Source: Amycolatopsis viridis (GTDB lineage: Bacteria > Actinomycetota > Actinomycetes > Mycobacteriales > Pseudonocardiaceae). Taken from it: DNA of 64,000 nucleotides. Under the pieces are notes generated by a model, which made no database searches, had not been told where the DNA came from, and worked only from the letters and a program-made list of their open reading frames with translations. The position numbers and the translations under genes were made by a program. Below, one piece after another: positions 40,808 to 49,188 of this stretch; position 1 is the stretch's first letter; each line of letters begins with the position of its first letter. The stretch lies in contig NZ_JAANOU010000001.1 of assembly GCF_011758765.1 (NCBI RefSeq), positions 1,984,001 to 2,048,000 on the forward strand, given 5' to 3'.

Positions 40808-42088
40808 TCACGGGTGAGCCGTCAGGCGCAACGAAAAGTTGTCGAACGTGGCCGGCAGCGGACGGCCCGGCGCGGGTTTCGGTGCGGAGTCCACTGTGTA
40901 GTCCCGGTCCTTGATCATCGTCGCGAGCACGGCCGATGTCGTGAACAGCACCAGGTTCTTCGCCGGGCACTCGCCCGGGCCGGCGCTGAACGGCACCAGT
41001 GACGGTTCCCGCTGCGCCCGCCCGTCCAGCCAGATCTCCGGCGTGAAACTGTGCGCGTAGGGCAACCGGGACTCGTCGCGGTGGAACAGCGGCGCGAAAA
41101 TCAGCAGACCGGTGCCCGCGGGCACCCGGTGCCCGTCCCAGTCCAGCTCCTCGGTCGTGTCCCGCAGGATCGCCGGCGTGGTCGGCCACAGCCGCACCGT
41201 GTCCAGCACGCACGCTCGCAGGTAACCCCGCGCGGCTCCGGAGGCGAGGTCCTGGCGGGCCTGCTGCCGCTGCGCGGGATGCGTGGCCAGCAGGGCCAGC
41301 GTCCGGAACGTGACCATCCCGGCCGCGTCGAACGCGAACAGCCAGTGCGCGACCTGGCTCGCCGCCTCGTCGTCGGCAGCCGCCGACGCCCCGGCCAGGC
41401 TGTCCCCGTCGGCGTGGGCCAGCAGCGCGCGCACCCGGCCGAGGAACTCGTCCCGCAGCCGGCGCCGCCGCGGCAGCAGGTACGACCAGTTCGCTGCCAG
41501 GCGCAACCGTCCCAGCAGGTCGGTCGTCACCTGGTCGTCGCGTGCGTGGTCGCCGAACACGATCCGGCGCACCAGCCGCCACCACACCGGGGCGAACGTG
41601 TCCCAGTCCAGTGGTCCCGGTCCCAGCGCGCCGAACTCGCCGGCGACCTTCGCCTCCACCGACGGCGCCAGGTGGTGCACCGGCCGGCCGGTCTCCAGGG
41701 CGCGTTCGTTCCACTCCCGGCGGCGTGCGCGGTCCGGCCCGCCGGAGATCAGCACGCCGTGCGGCTGGAACTGCGACAGCGCCGCGCGTTTCTCCAGGTT
41801 CGCCGGGGTGAACGGCTCGGGCGACCGGGCCAGCACGCGCCCCACATCGTCGGCGGACAGCACCAGCGCGAACGACCGGCCGGGCACCGCCAGGCGCACC
41901 AGCCCGGGGCCGTGTCGCGCCCGCAGCTTCCGCAGGGTGCGCACGGCGGAGGCGTCGGCCTGGATCTTCTCCAGAGCCGTGATCACGCGGGGGCGGCGTT
42001 TGATCACCCCGCCGGCGAGCGGCGGGCCGAGGACGGTGGCGAGCACCTGCACCGTCTCGGGCACCGAGGCCGCCGGCAGCCCGCTCAC
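40808..42088 (-). CDS. Cytochrome P450 with altered ExxR motif
   Basis: A 426-residue P450-like protein. The heme-binding loop is FSAGPGECPAKN, with Ala where the last Gly is usual; the I-helix has AAGMVT; the K-helix motif normally Glu-x-x-Arg reads DTVRLWP, so Asp replaces Glu. The PERF-like stretch is in HSFTPEIWLDGR. GTG 42088 overlaps the esterase stop (GTGA), so both genes form one operon. It is probably a monooxygenase; substrate unknown. The unusual K-helix could mean altered stability or a non-monooxygenase role. Confidence 0.82.
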   Translation of the reverse strand: MSGLPAASVPETVQVLATVLGPPLAGGVIKRRPRVITALEKIQADASAVRTLRKLRARHGPGLVRLAVPGRSFALVLSADDVGRVLARSPEPFTPANLEKRAALSQFQPHGVLISGGPDRARRREWNERALETGRPVHHLAPSVEAKVAGEFGALGPGPLDWDTFAPVWWRLVRRIVFGDHARDDQVTTDLLGRLRLAANWSYLLPRRRRLRDEFLGRVRALLAHADGDSLAGASAAADDEAASQVAHWLFAFDAAGMVTFRTLALLATHPAQRQQARQDLASGAARGYLRACVLDTVRLWPTTPAILRDTTEELDWDGHRVPAGTGLLIFAPLFHRDESRLPYAHSFTPEIWLDGRAQREPSLVPFSAGPGECPAKNLVLFTTSAVLATMIKDRDYTVDSAPKPAPGRPLPATFDNFSLRLTAHP

Positions 42089-42987
42089 CGCGTCACCAGC
42101 TCCGCGATCCGGTCCAGGGCGTGTTTCGCTTCCGGGATGTTCGCGATCATCCACGCGTGGAACATCCCGCTGTACTCCCAGTACTCCAGTGGCACGCCCT
42201 GGGCGGCCGCCTTGTGGTACAGGTTGCGCGCGTCGGCGAGCAGCACGTCCCGCGTCCCGATGAAGCAGCTCAGCGCGCCCAGCCCGCGCAGATCGCCGTG
42301 CAGGGGGCTGACGAGTTCGTCGGCCGGGTCCAGCGCGCCGGCGTAGAGGCGGCCGGCCTCCCGCAGCCCGGTGATGCCCAGGTACGGGTCGTGCCGGTCG
42401 TACCCGGGCTGCGCCGGGTCGGTCATCGTGATGTCCAGCCACGGTGAGAGCAGCACGATCTCCTTCGGCTGCGGCCGGCCCTCGTCGCGCAGTGCCCGGG
42501 CGAGCGTCAGGGACAGGCCACCGCCGGCCGAGTCGCCCATCAGGATCTGCTCCCCGGGCGCCACACCGCCCAGCACTTCCTTGTAGGTGGCCTGGATCAT
42601 CGACAGCGTTTCGTCGTAGTGGCTGCCGGGTGCCAGCGGGTACAGCGGCGCGGTGACGGTGCAGCCGGTTCGCCCGATCAGCCGGGCGAAGAACTTCCAG
42701 TGGTCGCCCTGGATCTGGTGCACGTACGCCCCGCCGTGGAAGTACACGACGTGCCGCGGGGCGGCGTTCGCCCTGGGCCGCAGCGTGTACACCGGATGCC
42801 CGTGCACCTCGGTGCGGTCGATGTCGACCTGGGCGCGCACCGCGGGCGGGGGCACCGCGTTCTCCCGTTGCTGCCGTGGTCCCATGCTCTTGTGCAGGGC
42901 GTCCACATCGGTGAACGTGCGCTTGCGCGCGGTGAGCAGCATCTGGGCGATCAGCAGTTTCGCGTGCAGGCTGGTCTTCCCGATCAC
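42085..42987 (-). CDS. HSL-family alpha/beta-hydrolase (esterase)
   Basis: A 300-residue hormone-sensitive-lipase-type hydrolase with the oxyanion motif HGGAYVH near residue 84 and the nucleophile elbow GDSAGGG near residue 150. The acid and His fall in the GTRDVLLADA and GMFHAWM segments. It likely hydrolyses small or medium acyl esters. The gene heads an operon with the P450 and carries a SigB-type promoter that would give a leaderless transcript. Confidence 0.87.
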   Translation of the reverse strand: MIGKTSLHAKLLIAQMLLTARKRTFTDVDALHKSMGPRQQRENAVPPPAVRAQVDIDRTEVHGHPVYTLRPRANAAPRHVVYFHGGAYVHQIQGDHWKFFARLIGRTGCTVTAPLYPLAPGSHYDETLSMIQATYKEVLGGVAPGEQILMGDSAGGGLSLTLARALRDEGRPQPKEIVLLSPWLDITMTDPAQPGYDRHDPYLGITGLREAGRLYAGALDPADELVSPLHGDLRGLGALSCFIGTRDVLLADARNLYHKAAAQGVPLEYWEYSGMFHAWMIANIPEAKHALDRIAELVTR

Positions 42988-42996
42988 CGGCGGCGG

Positions 42997-43022
42997 TTAC
43001 CCCTGCTCCGCGGCGGCGAAAC
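42997..43022 (-). promoter_or_regulatory. SigB/SigF-type promoter for the esterase-P450 operon
   Basis: On the minus strand GTTT, 16 bases, GGGTAA. The -35 abuts the stop of the upstream CocE gene and the -10 lies 10 bases before ATG 42987. Function inferred. Confidence 0.5.
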
Positions 43023-45047
43023 TCAGACCAGGTCGCGCGGGAACCGCCGCTGCCAGTTGCGGGAGAACACCCGTTGCGCCCCCTCGTACCCGTCGAGCGT
43101 CGCGTGCAGCACGAACTCGGTGGGCGTGCAGGCCAGCACCGTGTGCGTCTCCGTGCGGGCTTCCCAGTCCCCGCGCGCGAACGTCATACTCCACTTCGTC
43201 TCGCCGCGTACCGAGGCGAAATCGTCGGCGACCGAGCTGTAGCGCTCGTAGGCGCGGCGGGACACCTCGAGGTCGATGTCGTCCAGCCGCACGGTGCCCG
43301 AGTCCTTGACGATCTCCAGCGCGGACCGGTAGTCGACCAGGTCGCGCGACACCGTCCACCGCTGTTCCCCGGGGCGCAGCACGGTCGAGGTCATCGGTGG
43401 CGAGCCCTCCGGCTCGCCGAACACCGGCCCGGTCACCTCGTCGGACTCCCGGATCGGCCGGACCGGCAGCGTCAGGCTGCTGCCCTTCGGGTGAACGGTC
43501 AGCCGGGCCGGTTCCGGCGCCGGCCACGCCAGCGGCCAGTACGAAGTGGACAGCGACAGGCGGATCCGGTGGCCGGGCGGGAAAGCCTGCGCAACGCCGT
43601 TGAGCTCGAGCTCGACCTGGTAGCGCTTGCCGGGTTCCAGCGGCTGGGGGTCGTGGTGGCTGTCCCGGTGGGTGAGGTTGAGCATCCCGTAGGTGACGCG
43701 CGTGGCGCGCCCGTCGGGGTGCACATCGGACAGCCGGGCCGCGACCATCGCCACGGGTTTGTCCACCGACAGCTCCAGCCGGACCTTCGGCGCGCCGAGG
43801 ATCTCACACGTCTCGGTCAGCTCGTCGCCGTCGAACACGAGCGACCCGCCGTCCTCCTCGCGCTGGTCGTAGGGCAGGTCCGGCGGTGCGTTGTAGGAGG
43901 CCCACTTGCCCGCGAACTGGCCGACCGACAACGGGGACTCCACCGGCAGCGGGGTGTCCGCCACCTCCTCGTCCCGGCGCGCGATGCGGTGCGGCGCCAG
44001 GGGGTAGGTGCGCCAGTCGATGTGCGGCGAGGGCCACTGCGGCTCACCGACCCACCGGCCGGGACGCTCCTGGTAGGACGTGGAGGGCGGCACGCTGTCC
44101 TGCATCCAGGTCAGCAGCATCGGCCCGTCCATCACGCCGTTGTCGCGGTCCTTGAGCCAGTGGTCCCACCAGCGCACGACCTCCTGCAGGTACCCGATCG
44201 CCGGGCCGGGCTCGCCCAGGTGCGGGTACTTGTGCGACCACGGGCCGATCAGGCCCTTGCGCGGCACGGACAGGTTCGCCAGCAGCCGGGTGACCGCGTT
44301 GGAGTAGCCGTCGGCCCAGCCGCTGGAGGCCAGCACCGGCACCTGGACGTCGCTGTAGCTCTCGCACACCGAGGCGTGGCACCAGTACTCGTCGCGGCGC
44401 TGGTGCTCCAGCCACGTGTCCACCCACGGCCCGACGCCCTCGATCCGCTCGCGCCACATGTCGCGCCAGCGCTCGCCGACCAGGGCCGGGTCCGGCGGCA
44501 GCGTGCTGTAGGCGAACATGGTGCCGGCCTCGCCGAGGTTGTCCGACAGCATGCAGCCGCCCATGTAGTGGAAGTCGTCGGAGTAGCGGTCGTCGGTGAA
44601 CGACGAGATGACGATCGCCCGCAGGGTCGGCGGTTTCCGCGCCGCGACCTGCAACGCGGCGAACGCGCCCCAGGAGATGCCCATCATGCCGGTGCGGCCG
44701 TCGCACCACGGCTGCGCCGCGATCCAGGCCAGCACGTCCTCGGCGTCGCGCTGCTCCTGCTCGACGTACTCGTCGGTCAGGACACCCTCCGACTCGCCGG
44801 TGCCCCGCAGATCCACCCGGACGCACGCGTAGCCGTGCCCGGCCAGGTACGGGTGGTGCACCGAGTCCCGGACCGCGGTCAGGTCCCGCTTGCGGTACGG
44901 GATGTACTCGCAGATCCCGGGCACGGGTTCGTGGTCGGCGGACACCGGCCGCCAGATCTTCGCGGCCAGCCGCGTGCCGTCCGACACCGGTATCCAGACG
45001 TGTTCTTCCACAGTGATCTCGTACGGCAGGGAGCGGACCTCCCGCAT
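43023..45047 (-). CDS. CocE/NonD-family hydrolase (X-Pro dipeptidyl-peptidase-like)
   Basis: A 674-residue protein of the cocaine-esterase/X-Pro dipeptidyl-peptidase S15 group. Residues 1-300 hold the alpha/beta-hydrolase fold with nucleophile GISWGAF near residue 124, DLRGTGESEG before it, and PWSHKYPHLGEPG near 275 providing His. The C-terminal half has the S15 jelly-roll domain (GHRIRLSLSTSYWPL). It hydrolyses an ester or amide. No signal peptide is seen. It begins six bases after the ATP-grasp gene, so the two are cotranscribed and may act on the same small molecule. Confidence 0.85.
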   Translation of the reverse strand: MREVRSLPYEITVEEHVWIPVSDGTRLAAKIWRPVSADHEPVPGICEYIPYRKRDLTAVRDSVHHPYLAGHGYACVRVDLRGTGESEGVLTDEYVEQEQRDAEDVLAWIAAQPWCDGRTGMMGISWGAFAALQVAARKPPTLRAIVISSFTDDRYSDDFHYMGGCMLSDNLGEAGTMFAYSTLPPDPALVGERWRDMWRERIEGVGPWVDTWLEHQRRDEYWCHASVCESYSDVQVPVLASSGWADGYSNAVTRLLANLSVPRKGLIGPWSHKYPHLGEPGPAIGYLQEVVRWWDHWLKDRDNGVMDGPMLLTWMQDSVPPSTSYQERPGRWVGEPQWPSPHIDWRTYPLAPHRIARRDEEVADTPLPVESPLSVGQFAGKWASYNAPPDLPYDQREEDGGSLVFDGDELTETCEILGAPKVRLELSVDKPVAMVAARLSDVHPDGRATRVTYGMLNLTHRDSHHDPQPLEPGKRYQVELELNGVAQAFPPGHRIRLSLSTSYWPLAWPAPEPARLTVHPKGSSLTLPVRPIRESDEVTGPVFGEPEGSPPMTSTVLRPGEQRWTVSRDLVDYRSALEIVKDSGTVRLDDIDLEVSRRAYERYSSVADDFASVRGETKWSMTFARGDWEARTETHTVLACTPTEFVLHATLDGYEGAQRVFSRNWQRRFPRDLV

Positions 45048-45053
45048 GGCCGA

Positions 45054-46337
45054 TCAGACCTCCTCGAACTCGAAGTGCAGCGAGTCGATGGTGCGCTGGT
45101 ACTTGTCCTTCAGCTCGTCCTCGCTGTCCGCGCCGACGTAGACGAAGGCCAGCTCGTAGCTGTAGCTGTCCTGGGCGTCCATATCGGACAGACGTTGTCC
45201 CTCCGCCGGCACGATGTCCACCTCGACGCCGGGGATCTCGGCCCGCAGCCGCTCCAGTTCGGCGGCGGTGGGGATGCGCTTGACGATGCCGTCTTCGAAC
45301 CGGCGGTGGTACCACTTCGCCGCGATCCGGTACTCGCCGCGGTCGCGCGGCATCCGCGGGCGCCGGCCCAGGCCGAGCTCGATCATGTTGTAGTGGTCGG
45401 GCACACCGTCGACGTTCTCGAACATCTCCGCGTGCGACTGCGAGTGCCGCGGGTTGATCTCCAGCAGCTTCACCTCACCGGTCTCCGGCCGGCAGAAGAA
45501 CTCGATGGAGAACGTGGAGTTGTTCAGGCCGATCTGCTCGATGACCTTCGTGGACACGTCGCGCATCTTCTGCACGACCGGCGCGGGCAGCTGCGACGGG
45601 TACTGGTGGCGCAGGAACGACGAGCTGTCCGGGTAGTTCAGCGAGTCCAGCGCACCGTAGACGACGACTTCGCCGTCGTACACGAAACCCTCGGTGGCCG
45701 CCTGCTGACCGGTCATCTCCTCCTCGGCCAGCGCGGCGAGCGCGCCCGCCTCGGCCACCTCGGGCGGGATGTCCACATCGGTCACCTGGTCCAGGATGTA
45801 CTGGAACGGCTTGCCGACGCGGCCGATCCCGGCGCGGATCTCCCGCACGGCCTGGGCGAAGTCCTGTTCGTCCTTGACGTGGAAGGCCAGTTCGGACGAG
45901 AACGACTTGACCGGCTTGAGCCACATCGGGAACGACAGGTCCGCCGGCGGCTCCGGGTCGCCGTCGAGGTCGACGAGCGCGAACTTCGGGTGCGCGTCGG
46001 TGACCTTCTGCTGTTCCAGGCGGCTCCAGTACTTGTGCTCGCACTTGAGCACGCCTTCCAGGTTCGGCGTCGGCAGTCCGTAGCGGCGGCCGAGGATGGG
46101 CACCATGGTGGTCACCGGGAAGTCCCAGTAGCCGACGACGGCGCCGATCTTCCCGTCGAAGGCGTCCAGTTCCGCCACGGCCCGGTCGATCAGGCCGGCG
46201 ATGTCGATGTCGCCTTCCTGCACGTCCGCCTGCGACAGCAGCCCGTGGTAGCGGTAGTTCTCCGCTCCCGGTATGCGTCGCAGGGTGCGCATGTTCGCGT
46301 CGTCGAGTCCCAGCACGAAAATGTCGGTTTCACTCAC
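45054..46337 (-). CDS. ATP-grasp ligase of unknown substrate
   Basis: A 427-residue ATP-grasp protein: ATP-binding strands around FPMWLKPVKSF near residue 148, EEMTGQQAATEGFVYDGEVVVYG, and the metal-binding LLEINPRHSQSHAEMF near residue 300. ATP-grasp ligases join a carboxylate to an amine or thiol through acyl phosphate. The N-terminal domain (TDIFVLGLDDANMRTLRRI) is distinctive for a group of ATP-grasp proteins sometimes called biotin-carboxylase-like. GTG 46337 is used. The gap to the divergent FAD gene (46338-46598) shows no gene and no clear promoter. Confidence 0.75.
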   Translation of the reverse strand: MSETDIFVLGLDDANMRTLRRIPGAENYRYHGLLSQADVQEGDIDIAGLIDRAVAELDAFDGKIGAVVGYWDFPVTTMVPILGRRYGLPTPNLEGVLKCEHKYWSRLEQQKVTDAHPKFALVDLDGDPEPPADLSFPMWLKPVKSFSSELAFHVKDEQDFAQAVREIRAGIGRVGKPFQYILDQVTDVDIPPEVAEAGALAALAEEEMTGQQAATEGFVYDGEVVVYGALDSLNYPDSSSFLRHQYPSQLPAPVVQKMRDVSTKVIEQIGLNNSTFSIEFFCRPETGEVKLLEINPRHSQSHAEMFENVDGVPDHYNMIELGLGRRPRMPRDRGEYRIAAKWYHRRFEDGIVKRIPTAAELERLRAEIPGVEVDIVPAEGQRLSDMDAQDSYSYELAFVYVGADSEDELKDKYQRTIDSLHFEFEEV

Positions 46338-46598
46338 CCCGAGTTGATCCCCGTTGTCGCTCAACGGTAAACACCGGCGGGTGACGGGTACCGTCGCCCA
46401 CGTGCCCGATCTCGGCGAGTACCGGCGGAAACGCGATCCGGAGCGGACAGCGGAACCGATGCCGGGGTGAGCGGGCGCCGGTCCGGGAGGAGGGCCGCGG
46501 CCGGGAACGCGGCGCCGGCCGGCACGCGGTCCGGAAGTGACGGGCCCGTGACCGGGTGCGCGGCGTTTCGATCCCGCCCCGCCAGGGCAATCTGGGCC

Positions 46599-48089
46599 GT
46601 GACCGTCAAGCTGCCCGCCCCGCGTTCGCTCTGGGTGGAGACCGCTCCGGCGCCGGACCGGGCCGGGCGGGAGCTGCCCGCCGAGGCCGACGTGGTGGTC
46701 ATCGGCGCCGGGATCGCCGGCCTGACCACCGCCTTCGGCCTGGCGCGCGCCGGGAAGTCGGTGCTGGTGCTCGAGGCAGCGGAGGTGGCCTCCGGTGTCT
46801 CCGGTCACACCACGGCCAAGCTGTCCGCCCAGCACGCGCTCAAGTACGCCGCGCTGGTCTCCCGCAAGGGCGCGGACGCCGCCGCCCAGTACGGGCGCAC
46901 CCAGCTGGACGCGGTCGAGTGGGTGGCGGCCACCGCGAGCGAACTGGGCATCGAGTGCGGGTTCACCCGCCGGGACAGCTTCGTCTACTCGACCGACGCC
47001 GCCCAGCTCGGCCGGTTGCAGGAGGAGGCCGACGCCGCGGCCGAGGCCGGCCTGCCCGCGGACTTCGTCGAGCACGTCGACCTGCCGATCGCCACGGTCG
47101 GTGCGGTGCGGTTCATCGATCAGGCCCAGTTCCACCCGCGACGCTGGCTGCTCGGCCTGGCCGAGCACGTCGAGCGGCTCGGCGGGCGGATCGTCGAGCG
47201 TGTGCGGGCGCGCCAGCTCGACGAGCGGCCCTCGCCGGTCGTGCACACCGACCGCGGCCGGGTCAAGGCCCGCGACGTCGTGGTGACCACCCACTACCCG
47301 GTCTTCGACCGGGGCCTGTACTGGGCGCGCCTGGACATCACCCGTGACCTCGTCGTCGCCGGGTACGGGCAGGCGCCGCCGGGGATGTACCTCGACGCGG
47401 TCACGCACCGGTCGATCCGCGGGCACACCGAGGGCGACCGCCACTACGTGATCGTCGGCGGCGAGCACTACCGCACGGGCGAACCGGTCGACGTCGAGGC
47501 CCGTTACCAGCGGCTCGCCGGGGCCGCCGCGACCTTCGGCGTCACCGGGGTCACGCACCGCTGGTCGGCGCACGACATGAGCACGCTGGACGACGTGCCC
47601 TACGTCGGCCGCTACCACCCGGCCACCGCGCACGTGTGGGTCGCCACCGGCTTCGGCCAGTGGGGCATGTCCGGTGGCACCGCCGCCGGGCTCCTGCTCA
47701 CGGACCTGATCAGCGGCGCCGGTCACCCCGCCGCCGGCTTGTTCGACCCCAACCGCTTCGACCTGCGGTCCTCGATCACCCTCGCCGAGGACGGTGTCAA
47801 GGTCGGCAGGCACTACGTGACCGGATACACCCGTGCGCTCACCGCCACAGTGGACGAGCTCGCTCCGGGCACCGCGCAGGTGGCGCGCCGGGGCACCGAT
47901 CTCGTCGCGTCCTACCGGGGCGAGGACGGGCGGCTGCGGGAGGTCAGCGCCCGCTGCACGCACCTGGGGTGCGTGGTCGCGTTCAACAACGCCGAGAAGA
48001 CCTGGGACTGCGCATGCCACGGATCGCGATTCGGCACGGATGGCTCGGTGATCCAGGGCCCGGCGACCCGGCCCCTGCCGCCGGCCTGA
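46599..48089 (+). CDS. FAD-dependent oxidoreductase with C-terminal Rieske domain
   Basis: A 496-residue protein. The DAO-type FAD domain starts VVVIGAGIAGLTTAFGLARAG near residue 30 and covers about 370 residues, with VWVATGFGQWGMSGGT at its end. The C-terminal 100 residues carry a Rieske 2Fe-2S centre: CTHLGC and CACHGSRF. Such fusions oxidise an unknown amine or alcohol and pass electrons through the Rieske cluster. GTG 46599 has a weak ribosome site; upstream in-frame GTG codons exist. Its last 76 bases overlap the next gene in another frame. Confidence 0.85.
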   Translation: MTVKLPAPRSLWVETAPAPDRAGRELPAEADVVVIGAGIAGLTTAFGLARAGKSVLVLEAAEVASGVSGHTTAKLSAQHALKYAALVSRKGADAAAQYGRTQLDAVEWVAATASELGIECGFTRRDSFVYSTDAAQLGRLQEEADAAAEAGLPADFVEHVDLPIATVGAVRFIDQAQFHPRRWLLGLAEHVERLGGRIVERVRARQLDERPSPVVHTDRGRVKARDVVVTTHYPVFDRGLYWARLDITRDLVVAGYGQAPPGMYLDAVTHRSIRGHTEGDRHYVIVGGEHYRTGEPVDVEARYQRLAGAAATFGVTGVTHRWSAHDMSTLDDVPYVGRYHPATAHVWVATGFGQWGMSGGTAAGLLLTDLISGAGHPAAGLFDPNRFDLRSSITLAEDGVKVGRHYVTGYTRALTATVDELAPGTAQVARRGTDLVASYRGEDGRLREVSARCTHLGCVVAFNNAEKTWDCACHGSRFGTDGSVIQGPATRPLPPA

Positions 48090-49159
48090 CCATCGGGGTC
48101 GAGGAGGAGTTCCTGCTGCTCGACCCGGCCACCGGGGCGACCCTCCCGCGCGCCGCGGCGATCCTCGCCGCCGACCCGCCGCTGCCGCCCGGCGCCCGGT
48201 TGCACCGGGAACTGCGGCCCACCCAGGTGGAGGCTTCGACGGGGGTGTGCACCTCGGCGCGGCAGGTGCGCGAGCAGCTCGTCGGCAACCGCGCGGCGCT
48301 CGCCGGCGTGGCCCGGGTGCACGGTGCGGTCATCGCCTCGTGCGGCACGCCGGTCCTGTCCGGACCGTCCACATCGGACGGTCAGGACGGCCGGTTCGGC
48401 GACATCGACCGGATCTACCGGGGGGTGGTCGGTGACTACGAGGCGTGCGGGTGCCACGTGCACGTCGGCGTGCCGGATCCGGGGACGGCGGTCGGGGTGA
48501 TGAACCACCTGCGCCCGTGGTTGCCGTCCCTGCTGGCCCTATCGGTGAACTCGCCGTTCGACCGCGGCCGGGACACCGGCTACGGCAGCTGGCGGATGGT
48601 GCAGCAGTCACGGTTCCCCGGTGCCGGGATCCCGCCGTACTTCCCGGACCTCGAGTCCTACCAGGCCGAGGTCGGGCGGCTGGTGGCGTGCGGTGCGCTG
48701 GTGGACGAGTCGATGTCGTTCTGGCTCGTCCGGCCCTCGGCGGCGTTCCCCACCGTGGAGTTCCGCGTCGCCGACGCGGTGTCTACTGTGGACGAGGCGG
48801 TGCTGCAGGCGGTGCTGTCCCGGGCGCTGGTGCGCCGTGCCCTGCACGACGTGGCCGACGGGGCCGCGCCGCCGGAGTTCTCCGGCCAGGTGGGTGCGGC
48901 CGCGCTGTGGGCCGCCGCGCGGGACGGGATCGACGGCGAGGGCGTGCACCCGCTGGAGGCGCGCCGGGTACCGGCCTGGCAGCTCGTCGGCGAGCTGGTC
49001 CGGCACGTCGCACCCGCTCTGGACGAGACCGGGGACCGCGACCTGGTGGCGGCGGTGCTGGAGCGGCTGCGGCACGAGGGCAGCGGCGCGCGCCGGCAGC
49101 GCAAGGCGGCCGCGGCCGGCCTGCCCGCGCTCCTCGCCACGATCACCCACCAGGGTTGA
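48014..49159 (+). CDS. Carboxylate-amine ligase, glutamate-cysteine ligase family 2 (YbdK-like)
   Basis: A 381-residue GCS2-family ligase with LTIGVEEEFLLLD at the start of the domain, GCHVHVGVPD near residue 155, and RVADAVSTVDE. It would join a carboxylate (classically Glu) to an amine or thiol using ATP. The start is uncertain: ATG 48014 is the only standard start in frame close to the domain, but it lies 76 bases inside the FAD-Rieske gene; a non-standard CTG at 48086 would align with the family's usual N-terminus. The gene sits between two redox enzymes. Confidence 0.8.
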   Translation: MPRIAIRHGWLGDPGPGDPAPAAGLTIGVEEEFLLLDPATGATLPRAAAILAADPPLPPGARLHRELRPTQVEASTGVCTSARQVREQLVGNRAALAGVARVHGAVIASCGTPVLSGPSTSDGQDGRFGDIDRIYRGVVGDYEACGCHVHVGVPDPGTAVGVMNHLRPWLPSLLALSVNSPFDRGRDTGYGSWRMVQQSRFPGAGIPPYFPDLESYQAEVGRLVACGALVDESMSFWLVRPSAAFPTVEFRVADAVSTVDEAVLQAVLSRALVRRALHDVADGAAPPEFSGQVGAAALWAAARDGIDGEGVHPLEARRVPAWQLVGELVRHVAPALDETGDRDLVAAVLERLRHEGSGARRQRKAAAAGLPALLATITHQG

Positions 49160-49179
49160 CGCCCGACCGCCGCGGGTAT
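49154..49179 (+). promoter_or_regulatory. SigB/SigF-type promoter for the diiron oxidase gene
   Basis: GGTT, 16 bases, GGGTAT. The -10 ends ten bases before GTG 49189, so the transcript would be leaderless, which supports GTG 49189 over ATG 49201 as the start. Function inferred. Confidence 0.5.
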
Positions 49180-49188
49180 CCGCCGCCC

